Shown here: one piece after another, positions 1-5,391 of the stretch | Layout: each line of letters starts with the position of its first letter | Position numbering within the stretch: the stretch's first letter is position 1 | Translations under genes and position numbers: made by a program | NCBI GenBank assembly: GCA_003512825.1 | Contig: DOOI01000163.1 | Span: 4,499 to 11,054 of the forward strand | DNA: 6,556 bases | Origin: Paracoccaceae bacterium | Lineage (GTDB): Bacteria; Pseudomonadota; Alphaproteobacteria; Rhodobacterales; Rhodobacteraceae | Direction of reading: 5' to 3' | The notes under the pieces: generated by a model | Seen by the model: the letters and a program-made list of their open reading frames with translations, nothing else | What the model was told of the DNA's origin: nothing | The model's database searches: none

Positions 1-469
1 GACGATCAACAAGCTGGTCCGCACAGGTCGCCAGATGTTGCACGAAATCGGTCGGGAGCCCACGCCGGAGGAACTGGCCGAGAAGCTGCAAATGCCGCTC
101 GAAAAGGTCCGCAAGGTGATGAAAATCGCCAAGGAGCCGATCTCGCTTGAGACACCGATTGGTGACGAGGAAGACAGCCAACTCGGTGACTTCATCGAGG
201 ATAAGAACGCAATCCTGCCGTTGGATTCAGCGATTCAGGAAAACCTCAAGGAAACCACCACCCGCGTTCTGGCCTCGCTCACCCCGCGTGAAGAGCGCGT
301 TCTGCGGATGCGCTTCGGCATTGGCATGAACACGGACCATACGCTCGAAGAAGTCGGCCAACAGTTCTCGGTGACCCGCGAACGTATCCGCCAAATCGAA
401 GCCAAAGCGCTGCGGAAACTCAAGCATCCCTCGCGCTCGCGCAAATTGCGGAGCTTCCTCGACCAATAA
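1..469 (+). CDS. rpoD: RNA polymerase primary sigma factor RpoD, C-terminal part (5' truncated by window edge)
   Basis: This is the last 155 codons of the housekeeping sigma-70 factor, which directs RNA polymerase core enzyme to -10/-35 promoters; the frame is open from base 2 and the gene begins outside the window. The fragment starts in region 3 ([20 protein letters not shown]), runs through region 3.2 with the acidic stretch [14 protein letters not shown], and ends in region 4. There, [16 protein letters not shown] and the helix-turn-helix [17 protein letters not shown] are near-invariant in group 1 sigma factors. The C-terminus LRSFLDQ matches the LRSFLD ending typical of RpoD and separates it from RpoH or RpoS-type factors. 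The stop TAA is at 467-469 and an intrinsic terminator follows. All of this is seen directly; only the N-terminal regions are missing. Confidence 0.97.
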   Translation, partial: TINKLVRTGRQMLHEIGREPTPEELAEKLQMPLEKVRKVMKIAKEPISLETPIGDEEDSQLGDFIEDKNAILPLDSAIQENLKETTTRVLASLTPREERVLRMRFGIGMNTDHTLEEVGQQFSVTRERIRQIEAKALRKLKHPSRSRKLRSFLDQ

Positions 470-494
470 ACACAAGGTTCACTTGCGTGTTTAG

Positions 495-530
495 AAAAAG
501 CAGGGCTTCGGCTCTGCTTTTTTGTTTTTT
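495..530 (+). terminator. Intrinsic terminator of rpoD
   Basis: A 12-bp stem (495-506 with 511-522, one G-T pair) is closed by a TTCG tetraloop in the very stable cTTCGg context. It starts 25 bases after the rpoD stop. The 3' arm ends in a run of T's that continues as G plus six T's to 530. The A-rich 5' arm pairs with the T-tract, so the same hairpin could act on the minus strand too, though no minus-strand gene ends here. Confidence 0.93.
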
Positions 531-570
531 TATTGGCGCGCCTCATATCTTTTCGCGCTTTTCAGTCGTT

Positions 571-577
571 GAGGAGG
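571..577 (+). promoter_or_regulatory. Shine-Dalgarno sequence of the globin gene
   Basis: GAGGAGG lies 4 bases before the ATG at 582. It decides for that start over the in-frame ATG at 603, which has no comparable site before it. Confidence 0.8.
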
Positions 578-581
578 CGAC

Positions 582-1007
582 ATGAAAAGGAACCCTACCT
601 CAATGAACCCTCGCCAAATCGAATTGATTGAAACCTCCTTCAAAGCCTTCGTGCCAGTGGCCTATCCAACCGCTGAACTCTTCTATGCAAAGCTTTTTCA
701 AATCTCGCCCCACCTGCGCGAGATGTTTCCAAAAGATATGCGCGAGCAGCGCGTCAAACTGGTTGAAACCTTGACCTACGCTGTCAACGGTCTGCGCCAC
801 CCCGAGATTTTGTTGCCTGTCGTGCGTGACTTGGGCAAGCGCCACATCGGCTTCAAAGTGCGACCAGAGCACTACAAACTGGTCGGGGCCGCGCTCATCT
901 CTGCTATGGAGCAGGGGCTGGGGCCAAAATTCACCCCTGAAATCAAATTGGCTTGGCAGGCATGCATTGCCTTTATCGCCTCGGAAATGATCGCTGCTGC
1001 GGCCTGA
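582..1007 (+). CDS. Single-domain globin (Vitreoscilla haemoglobin/flavohaemoglobin-like haem domain)
   Basis: Predicted cytoplasmic haem protein of 141 residues that would bind O2, and possibly NO or CO. Aligned by eye to Vitreoscilla haemoglobin and flavohaemoglobin haem domains, key positions are present: Tyr35 (B10, in ELFYAKLF), Phe49 (CD1, in REMFP), Gln56 (E7, in REQRVKL) and proximal His88 (F8, in GKRHIGF), followed by the family-typical PEHYKLVGAAL. Length fits one globin fold. The FAD/NAD reductase domain of true flavohaemoglobins is absent, so any NO dioxygenase activity would need a separate reductase. O2 storage or delivery and NO detoxification are family-based possibilities, not shown here. 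It stands alone between the rpoD terminator and a structured gap. I found no FNR-type (TTGAT-N4-ATCAA) or NnrR-type site in the 112 bases upstream, and no clear promoter. Such proteins are sometimes annotated 'hemin receptor'. Confidence 0.88.
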   Translation: MKRNPTSMNPRQIELIETSFKAFVPVAYPTAELFYAKLFQISPHLREMFPKDMREQRVKLVETLTYAVNGLRHPEILLPVVRDLGKRHIGFKVRPEHYKLVGAALISAMEQGLGPKFTPEIKLAWQACIAFIASEMIAAAA

Positions 1008-1014
1008 TCCCCCA

Positions 1015-1026
1015 CGTCGCGCGACG
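1015..1026. repeat. Perfect 12-bp palindrome downstream of the globin gene
   Basis: CGTCGCGCGACG reads identically on both strands and starts 8 bases after the globin stop codon. It could be an operator or chance in GC-rich DNA. No function can be assigned. Confidence 0.5.
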
Positions 1027-1029
1027 CAT

Positions 1030-1054
1030 ACAGCACCACGCAGATAGATGCTGT
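1030..1054. repeat. Inverted repeat ACAGCA-N13-TGCTGT
   Basis: Six-base arms at 1030-1035 and 1049-1054 are perfectly complementary around a 13-base loop. It lies between the globin gene and the secreted-protein gene. It may form a weak RNA hairpin; no role is known. Confidence 0.4.
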
Positions 1055-1064
1055 CGATATCTTA

Positions 1065-1095
1065 GCGCCGGGCGGGTCTTCGCGACCGCCCGCGC
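1065..1095 (+). other. GC-rich hairpin between the globin and secreted-protein genes, possible weak terminator
   Basis: GCGC(1065-1068), GGGC(1070-1073) and GGTC(1075-1078) pair with GACC(1084-1087), GCCC(1088-1091) and GCGC(1092-1095). The loop is TTCGC and the left arm has two single-base bulges (1069, 1074). The stem is strong but no T-run follows directly, so it is not a standard intrinsic terminator. Its right arm can instead pair with 1111-1120, giving an alternative structure followed by CTTTT. Confidence 0.45.
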
Positions 1096-1175
1096 AACCT
1101 GAGGCCTTTTGCGCGGTCGCCTTTTGCCCATTGCTCCATTATCCTGCGGTCGATCCCAAATCCTGAGAGGCCCTG

Positions 1176-1589
1176 ATGATACCCCAAATCAAAGCGATCC
1201 TTTGCGTCGCCACTCTCACCTTGTCTTTCGCCGCGCCCAAGGTCGACGCCGCCGAAACCCCCGGCCTGCATAGGGATGGCCTGACATCACTCTTTGCGGG
1301 CAAGGACGGCCCTGACCACCTTGTCGTCGTCAACACTGGCGCGGGTGGCCCGCGCGAGATCTGGTGCACCGCCGCGCGCTTTGCTTCCATGGCTTTTCCC
1401 GGCAGGTCGGCATTAGTCTTGGCCGATGCAGATCTGGGGGCCAAACCTGCCCGGATCCGGTTCGCCGTCTCGCCTCCGGCAATGGAAATCGCACAGGAAA
1501 AGACCCTCACCTTGCCATTGGATCGGCCCGGCTACCGCCTCACCTTGCCGTTCGCCTTGGGCCTTTGCGACATTCCCGACCCCAGCTGA
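1176..1589 (+). CDS. Small secreted (periplasmic) protein of unknown function
   Basis: I do not recognise this 137-residue protein. The N-terminus looks like a Sec signal peptide: Lys6, a hydrophobic core of roughly residues 7-20, then VDA|AE with likely cleavage after Ala25. That predicts a mature protein of about 112 residues in the periplasm or outside the cell. There is no lipobox and no second membrane segment. The mature part has exactly two cysteines, Cys64 (EIWCTAARF) and Cys131 (LGLCDIPDP) near the C-terminus, suggesting one disulfide. The rest alternates hydrophobic and polar residues (DHLVVVNT, RIRFAV, KTLTLPL, YRLTLPF), which suggests a small beta-rich fold; that is inference. The ATG is supported by GAGAGG at 1165-1170, five bases upstream. 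The signal peptide and codon use make it a likely real gene. It stands alone, so context gives no function. Confidence 0.72.
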   Translation: MIPQIKAILCVATLTLSFAAPKVDAAETPGLHRDGLTSLFAGKDGPDHLVVVNTGAGGPREIWCTAARFASMAFPGRSALVLADADLGAKPARIRFAVSPPAMEIAQEKTLTLPLDRPGYRLTLPFALGLCDIPDPS

Positions 1590-1611
1590 CCCCCAGCTGA
1601 CCCCCAGCTGA
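1579..1611 (+). repeat. Three tandem copies of an 11-bp unit carrying TGA
   Basis: The unit CCCCCAGCTGA occurs at 1590-1600 and 1601-1611, and once more at 1579-1589 with A at the first base. Each copy contains the palindrome CAGCTG and ends in TGA. Because 11 is not a multiple of 3, the three TGAs (1587, 1598, 1609) fall in three different frames. The first is the stop codon of the secreted-protein gene. Confidence 0.9.
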
Positions 1612-1667
1612 TCCTCGGCGCGCCGCGTCGGCGTGGCACAAGTGAGTCTCTTCTGCACCTATTGCCT

Positions 1668-1681
1668 CGCAATATCTTGCG
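1668..1681. repeat. Short dyad CGCAA-TATC-TTGCG in the nrdR upstream region
   Basis: Five-base perfect arms flank a 4-base centre, about 110 bases before the nrdR start. This is a possible operator or chance occurrence. Confidence 0.3.
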
Positions 1682-1702
1682 CGACATTTCCCCCCTACCC
1701 AA

Positions 1703-1724
1703 ACTATAGCGTCTGTCCTATAGT
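1703..1724. promoter_or_regulatory. Perfect inverted repeat upstream of nrdR, candidate operator
   Basis: ACTATAG (1703-1709) and CTATAGT (1718-1724) form a perfect 7-bp inverted repeat with an 8-base spacer, in an otherwise GC-rich gap. It ends 65 bases before the nrdR start. The outer halves AAACTATA and TATAGTGC resemble the two halves of the NrdR box (ACACWATA/TATWGTGT as I recall the consensus), but they are about 10 bases apart instead of adjacent. It could be an operator, or TATAGT could serve as a -10 element; no good -35 is placed for it. Confidence 0.45.
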
Positions 1725-1727
1725 GCC

Positions 1728-1736
1728 TGTGGATAA
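1728..1736 (-). promoter_or_regulatory. Consensus DnaA box (TTATCCACA on the minus strand)
   Basis: The plus strand reads TGTGGATAA, the exact reverse complement of the 9-bp consensus DnaA box TTATCCACA. It lies 3 bases after the inverted repeat and 53 bases before nrdR. A single exact site could be chance, though it is unexpected in GC-rich DNA. DnaA control of the nrdR-ribD transcript is an inference. Confidence 0.45.
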
Positions 1737-1776
1737 CCCGGGCGCGAGACCTAGGGGACCGAGGCACGAGGCAGTT

Positions 1777-1783
1777 GAGGGGG
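1777..1783 (+). promoter_or_regulatory. Shine-Dalgarno sequence of nrdR
   Basis: GAGGGGG sits 6 bases before the ATG at 1790. It overlaps the in-frame TTG at 1775, so that codon cannot be the start. Confidence 0.75.
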
Positions 1784-1789
1784 CAAGCA

Positions 1790-2257
1790 ATGCGCTGTCC
1801 ATTTTGTGGAAATATTGACACACAGGTGAAGGACTCTCGTCCGGCAGAGGATCACGTCTCGATCCGGCGGCGGCGGTTTTGCCCCGCATGCGGCGGGCGG
1901 TTCACCACTTACGAACGGGTTCAGTTGCGGGATCTGGTTGTGATCAAATCCAGCGGGCGGCGCGAAGATTTCGACCGTGACAAGCTGGAGCGTTCGATCC
2001 GGATCGCCTTGCAAAAGCGCCCCGTCGAACATGAGCGCATGGATCAGATGATTTCGGGCATCGTGCGTCGGCTCGAGAGCCTTGGCGAAACCGATATCCC
2101 CTCCAAGGCGATCGGCGAGATTGTCATGGAAACCTTGGCCCGGATCGATACCGTGGCCTATGTCCGGTTCGCCAGCGTTTACAAGAACTTCCAAGCCGCA
2201 GACGATTTCGACAAATTCGTCAGCGAATTGCGGCCTGATACGCGTCCGGACGAGTGA
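1790..2257 (+). CDS. nrdR: Transcriptional repressor NrdR
   Basis: NrdR represses ribonucleotide reductase genes in response to the dATP/ATP state, binding 16-bp NrdR boxes near their promoters. This 155-residue protein has the usual family length and opens with the canonical MRCPFC. The zinc ribbon uses Cys3, Cys6, Cys31 and Cys34 ([14 protein letters not shown]), with the basic stretch RRRRF in between. The ATP-cone domain covers roughly residues 46-136 ([16 protein letters not shown] to [16 protein letters not shown]). ATG 1790 is chosen because it yields the conserved N-terminus and follows a good ribosome binding site; an in-frame TTG at 1775 would add five residues. The stop overlaps the ribD start by 4 bases, so the two genes are probably one operon, a common arrangement in proteobacteria. 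No ribonucleotide reductase gene is in the window. Confidence 0.97.
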   Translation: MRCPFCGNIDTQVKDSRPAEDHVSIRRRRFCPACGGRFTTYERVQLRDLVVIKSSGRREDFDRDKLERSIRIALQKRPVEHERMDQMISGIVRRLESLGETDIPSKAIGEIVMETLARIDTVAYVRFASVYKNFQAADDFDKFVSELRPDTRPDE

Positions 2258-3354
2258 GCCTCGACGACGCGCGGCATATGGCCCATGCTCTGGCGCTCGG
2301 TCGCCGGGGCATGGGGAATGCTTGGCCCAATCCATCGGTGGGGGCGGTGCTGGTGCGCGAGGGCCGCATTGTCGGGCGGGGCTGGACCCAGCCGGGCGGT
2401 CGTCCGCACGCTGAACGCACGGCCTTGGATCAAGCTGGCGCTGCGGCGCGCGGGGCCACTGCCTATGTCACATTAGAGCCCTGCGCCCATCACGGGGCCA
2501 CGCCGCCTTGCGCCGAAGCCTTGATCGCCGCTGGCATTACCCGCGTTGTTGCGGCCATCGAAGATCCCGATCCGCGCGTTTCGGGCCGGGGTCTGGCACT
2601 GCTGCGCGCAGCGGGGCTCGAGGTCACGTTAGGCACGCTCGCCCACGAGGCCGGCGTTGATTTGGCGGGCTTTTTGCTCGCGCGGCGCGAAAACCGTCCC
2701 CTTGTCACTCTCAAACTTGCCACATCGCTCGATGGGCGCATCGCCACGGCCTCCGGGCAAAGCCAATGGATCACAGGTCCCATGGCGCGCCGTCGGGTGC
2801 ATGCGCTTCGCATGAGCCACGATGCCGTCATGGTCGGCGCAGGCACCGCACGCGCCGATGATCCACTGTTGACAGTGCGTGACATGGGAGCGGTGCGTCA
2901 GCCTGTCCGCGTTGTGCTGGCGCGTCACCTCAAGGTGCCGCTTGACGGGCGCATGGCCGCCTCTGCCGCCGAGGTGCCCCTTTGGCTCTTGCATGGCCCC
3001 CTCGACGCAGAGGGCCAGCGCCGTCATGCCGCTTGGGCACAAACTGGCGCAACCCTCTTAGAAACGCCTCTCAGCGCAGGCCAAATCGACCCGCGCGCCG
3101 CCCTCACAAGGCTTGCCGCCCAAGGTCTCACCCGGATTTTTTGTGAGGGGGGCGGTCAATTGGCAGCGGCCTTGATCGCGGCCAATTGCGTGGATCACTT
3201 GGTTACATTCAGCGCTGGTTTGGCCATCGGGGCCGAAGGCCTGCCCGCCGTAGGGGCGCTTGGCTTGGCCCATCTGTCGAATGCGCCGCGCTGGACACTT
3301 ACCTCAGTCGAAGAAATCGGCGGCGACACAGTTTGCCACTGGTCGAGCCCCTGA
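2254..3354 (+). CDS. ribD: Bifunctional riboflavin biosynthesis protein RibD (pyrimidine deaminase / reductase)
   Basis: Cytoplasmic enzyme for two successive steps from the GTP cyclohydrolase II product: deamination of the diaminopyrimidine, then NADPH-dependent reduction of the ribose side chain. The N-terminal deaminase domain (about 1-145) has [10 protein letters not shown] and the zinc ligands His52 with catalytic Glu54 (HAE), Cys77 and Cys86 ([11 protein letters not shown]). The C-terminal reductase (about 148-366) has [35 protein letters not shown] and the late [12 protein letters not shown]. At 366 residues it is full length. The start is GTG, in the GTGA overlap with nrdR; a clear ribosome binding site is lacking, so translational coupling is likely. 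Its 3' neighbour is a convergent capsule gene rather than a riboflavin synthase gene, so the remaining rib genes must lie elsewhere. Confidence 0.96.
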   Translation: MSLDDARHMAHALALGRRGMGNAWPNPSVGAVLVREGRIVGRGWTQPGGRPHAERTALDQAGAAARGATAYVTLEPCAHHGATPPCAEALIAAGITRVVAAIEDPDPRVSGRGLALLRAAGLEVTLGTLAHEAGVDLAGFLLARRENRPLVTLKLATSLDGRIATASGQSQWITGPMARRRVHALRMSHDAVMVGAGTARADDPLLTVRDMGAVRQPVRVVLARHLKVPLDGRMAASAAEVPLWLLHGPLDAEGQRRHAAWAQTGATLLETPLSAGQIDPRAALTRLAAQGLTRIFCEGGGQLAAALIAANCVDHLVTFSAGLAIGAEGLPAVGALGLAHLSNAPRWTLTSVEEIGGDTVCHWSSP

Positions 3355-3365
3355 GCAGCGGCTCA
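3352..3365. repeat. Inverted repeat whose arms contain both convergent stop codons
   Basis: TGAGC-AGCG-GCTCA: the left arm begins with the ribD stop TGA and the right arm ends with the complement of the kpsC stop TGA. A competing stem pairs GAGCC (3345-3349) with GGCTC (3360-3364). No T-run follows on either strand, so it is at best a weak shared transcription end. Confidence 0.5.
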
Positions 3366-5378
3366 ACGCCACCAATGGGCATAACCCGCCCCCCATCCCT
3401 GTAGCTTTGCCAATCCCCGCAATCCCACGCCGCGCGGCATCGCCACACCAGAAGCCAGCCGCTCCACGGCCACTTCCGCGCTACAAGGCCGCATTGTGAT
3501 CGGGTCCAGATAGCGCGGTGCATCTATCAACGCCGCATGTGCAAATCCCGCAAGACTGGGCCGGGCCTCGCGGCGGGGCAGGGCCGGACCCAAGTGCCGC
3601 GTCAAACCCCAGCCCGCATAAAACGGCGCACCCAAAGTGACCACGCGCTTGCCGCGCAGCAGGGCCTCAAACCCGGTTAGCGAGGTCATCGTCCACACCT
3701 CATCAACCGCGTCCAGCACCGCTGCGATGTCACCTTGCGACAGCACCACATCTGCCAGCCCCTGCGCGTCAATTGCCCCACGCCGCAGCCCCGCCATCAC
3801 ATCGGGGTGCGGTTTGTAAATCACCACGGCCTCGGGGTTTGCGGCGCGCACGGCTTCTAATAGTTTGATGTTGCTTCTAATTTCTCCCGCACCGTAAATG
3901 ATTGATGCATCATCCTCTACTTGACCCGGCACCAAAATACGCCGCCCCTCGGGCAGGGCTATCTGCGCCGGGCCTGCCCCAAGATTGTATTTGCTCACTC
4001 CCGCGCGAAGGATTGCGCGGATCAGCGCCTCGGCGCGCCGGGTCTGGTCGGGGCGCAGCACCGCGCGTTTGGCGATCCATCCCTCCAAATCCGACGGCGC
4101 GCTTGGGTCAAAATAGACCCCGCTGCGATCCAAGATCAAGGACAGCGGCGGCACCAAGTCCGCACCCAATCCGCGCGAGCGCAAAAACCCATCTTCAAGC
4201 CGTGCCACTCCCGGCGCGGCCTCTTTCAGCCCCCAAACCATCGCAGGCCGATCCGCCCGTGGCCCACCAAACCGCATCGGTTTCCACCGCCCGAACATCT
4301 TTTGCAGCGGCCTACGTTTCCATGCCCGCATCCCGGAAGCGGTCCAGCCCCGATGATCTTCGCGCCATGCCCGCGCCTCGGCGGCCATCGCCTCCAGTGC
4401 GTCTTCAAACGTCGCCAATCGGTCGCGATAGGGATCATACCACGTCGGGGCCAAAATCATCGCCCCGGCAAACAATTGCGCCCGCGTCAACGCCCGCCCA
4501 CGGCGGATCAACGGGATCGTGCCCCGATCATCGCTCAGCCCCCAACCCGCATAGAATGGTGTGCCAAAAACCTGTGGGCGATGCCCGGCAAGGATCGCTT
4601 CAAACCCCATTTGCGACGAGACTGTGTAAACCGCCCAAGCCCCCTCCAGCAACGCGCGCGGGCTGACCGGGTCGCTGAACAATGTGACCCCGTCGACCAC
4701 ATCATGCGCGCCATAATACCCCTCTCGCAGGCCTTTGGCTGTTTCCGGATGGGTCTTGAGCAAAATGGGCCGCCCGGGGTTCTCTTCGCGCGCCCAATAA
4801 AGCATCTCGCGAAACGTGTTTCTGTCGGCCCCACTGGCGCGGACCGAGGCATCGCCGCGCGTTTGGTCTATCACCAAAATATAGCCGGGGGCGGGCAGGG
4901 GGGTCGCCGAGTCATAGCCGCTGTATTTCGACAGATCCGCTTCGGCCATTCGCGCCATCCCGCCGCGCGCCCGGTCCAAAAGGTCCGTCGCATCCAGCGG
5001 GTCCTGTGCCAAGATCGTTTCAAGCGCACTGGGCTGGCTTGCATCAAAATGCACCCCCCCTGTGGGATCAATCATCAGTCCGATTGGTGGCTCGCCGTGG
5101 CGTCCGGGATGAAGCGAGCGCAAGAATGCGTCCTCAATCCGCACCAAGGGCACGCCCGCGTGATCTGCCGCACGCTCCCCGCGCGCCGCATAGGGCGAAC
5201 GCCCCCAAACCGCGACAAATTCCTCAGGCCCCTTTGGCCAGCCGGGCCGCATCTCCCACCCAGCCAGCGCCATGATCCGTCGAACGCGGCGCTGCCATAA
5301 AAACCCTGCATTGAGAAAACGCAACCGCCGGGGACCAGTCTGGCCTCCGGCGGTGCTGTTTGTCTCATGCAAGGGCAT
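3363..5378 (-). CDS. kpsC: Capsule polysaccharide beta-Kdo transferase KpsC (two glycosyltransferase modules)
   Basis: KpsC-family proteins act at the inner face of the cytoplasmic membrane. They add alternating beta-linked Kdo residues from CMP-Kdo, building the oligo-Kdo linker between lyso-phosphatidylglycerol and the capsule chain. The 671 residues match E. coli KpsC (about 675) and hold two homologous modules, about 20-320 and 375-640. Parallel motifs are RIEDAFLRS (80-88) and RLEDGFLRS (393-401), KTHPE (208-212) and KPHPD (522-526), MGFEA and TGFEA (257-261, 568-572), FYAGWGL (275-281, 586-592). KxHP fits the HP motif of CMP-sugar transferases. In characterised KpsC the N- and C-modules make different linkages (beta-2,4 and beta-2,7); transferring that here is inference. 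The ATG at 5378 is 13 bases after the upstream stop, with only weak AAGAG before it; the open frame extends to 5552 but overlaps the export gene and lacks family similarity. Confidence 0.94.
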   Translation of the reverse strand: MPLHETNSTAGGQTGPRRLRFLNAGFLWQRRVRRIMALAGWEMRPGWPKGPEEFVAVWGRSPYAARGERAADHAGVPLVRIEDAFLRSLHPGRHGEPPIGLMIDPTGGVHFDASQPSALETILAQDPLDATDLLDRARGGMARMAEADLSKYSGYDSATPLPAPGYILVIDQTRGDASVRASGADRNTFREMLYWAREENPGRPILLKTHPETAKGLREGYYGAHDVVDGVTLFSDPVSPRALLEGAWAVYTVSSQMGFEAILAGHRPQVFGTPFYAGWGLSDDRGTIPLIRRGRALTRAQLFAGAMILAPTWYDPYRDRLATFEDALEAMAAEARAWREDHRGWTASGMRAWKRRPLQKMFGRWKPMRFGGPRADRPAMVWGLKEAAPGVARLEDGFLRSRGLGADLVPPLSLILDRSGVYFDPSAPSDLEGWIAKRAVLRPDQTRRAEALIRAILRAGVSKYNLGAGPAQIALPEGRRILVPGQVEDDASIIYGAGEIRSNIKLLEAVRAANPEAVVIYKPHPDVMAGLRRGAIDAQGLADVVLSQGDIAAVLDAVDEVWTMTSLTGFEALLRGKRVVTLGAPFYAGWGLTRHLGPALPRREARPSLAGFAHAALIDAPRYLDPITMRPCSAEVAVERLASGVAMPRGVGLRGLAKLQGWGAGYAHWWR

Positions 5379-5391
5379 CGACGAGCTGCTC

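Noticed and set aside
470..581. FNR- or NnrR-type site controlling the globin gene
   Set aside because: No TTGAT-N4-ATCAA or similar dyad is present; the region is taken up by the rpoD terminator and an AT-rich stretch without clear promoter boxes.
1775..1789. TTG start for nrdR giving five extra residues
   Set aside because: It would remove the ribosome binding site GAGGGGG, and NrdR proteins begin with MRCPFC, which starts exactly at ATG 1790.
1633..1818. 61-codon open frame in the gap before nrdR
   Set aside because: It runs into nrdR in a different frame, has no convincing ribosome binding site, and covers the dyad and DnaA box that look regulatory.
1612..2253. FMN riboswitch for ribD
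   Set aside because: I looked for the conserved RFN-element blocks upstream of nrdR and ribD and found none. ribD starts inside the nrdR stop, leaving no leader of its own.
1751..2335. 194-codon open frame on the minus strand across nrdR and the start of ribD
   Set aside because: It is antisense to two solidly identified overlapping genes and its product has no recognisable domain.
3902..4666. Open frame of 254 codons on the plus strand inside kpsC
   Set aside because: Same antisense shadow effect in another frame. The product is Pro/Ala/Ser/Arg-rich with no recognisable fold and no ribosome binding site of note.
3921..5300. Open frame of 459 codons on the plus strand inside kpsC
   Set aside because: It is fully antisense to a clear KpsC gene. 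Its product is rich in Arg, Pro, His and Gln without any domain, as expected from GC-rich codon bias read on the wrong strand.
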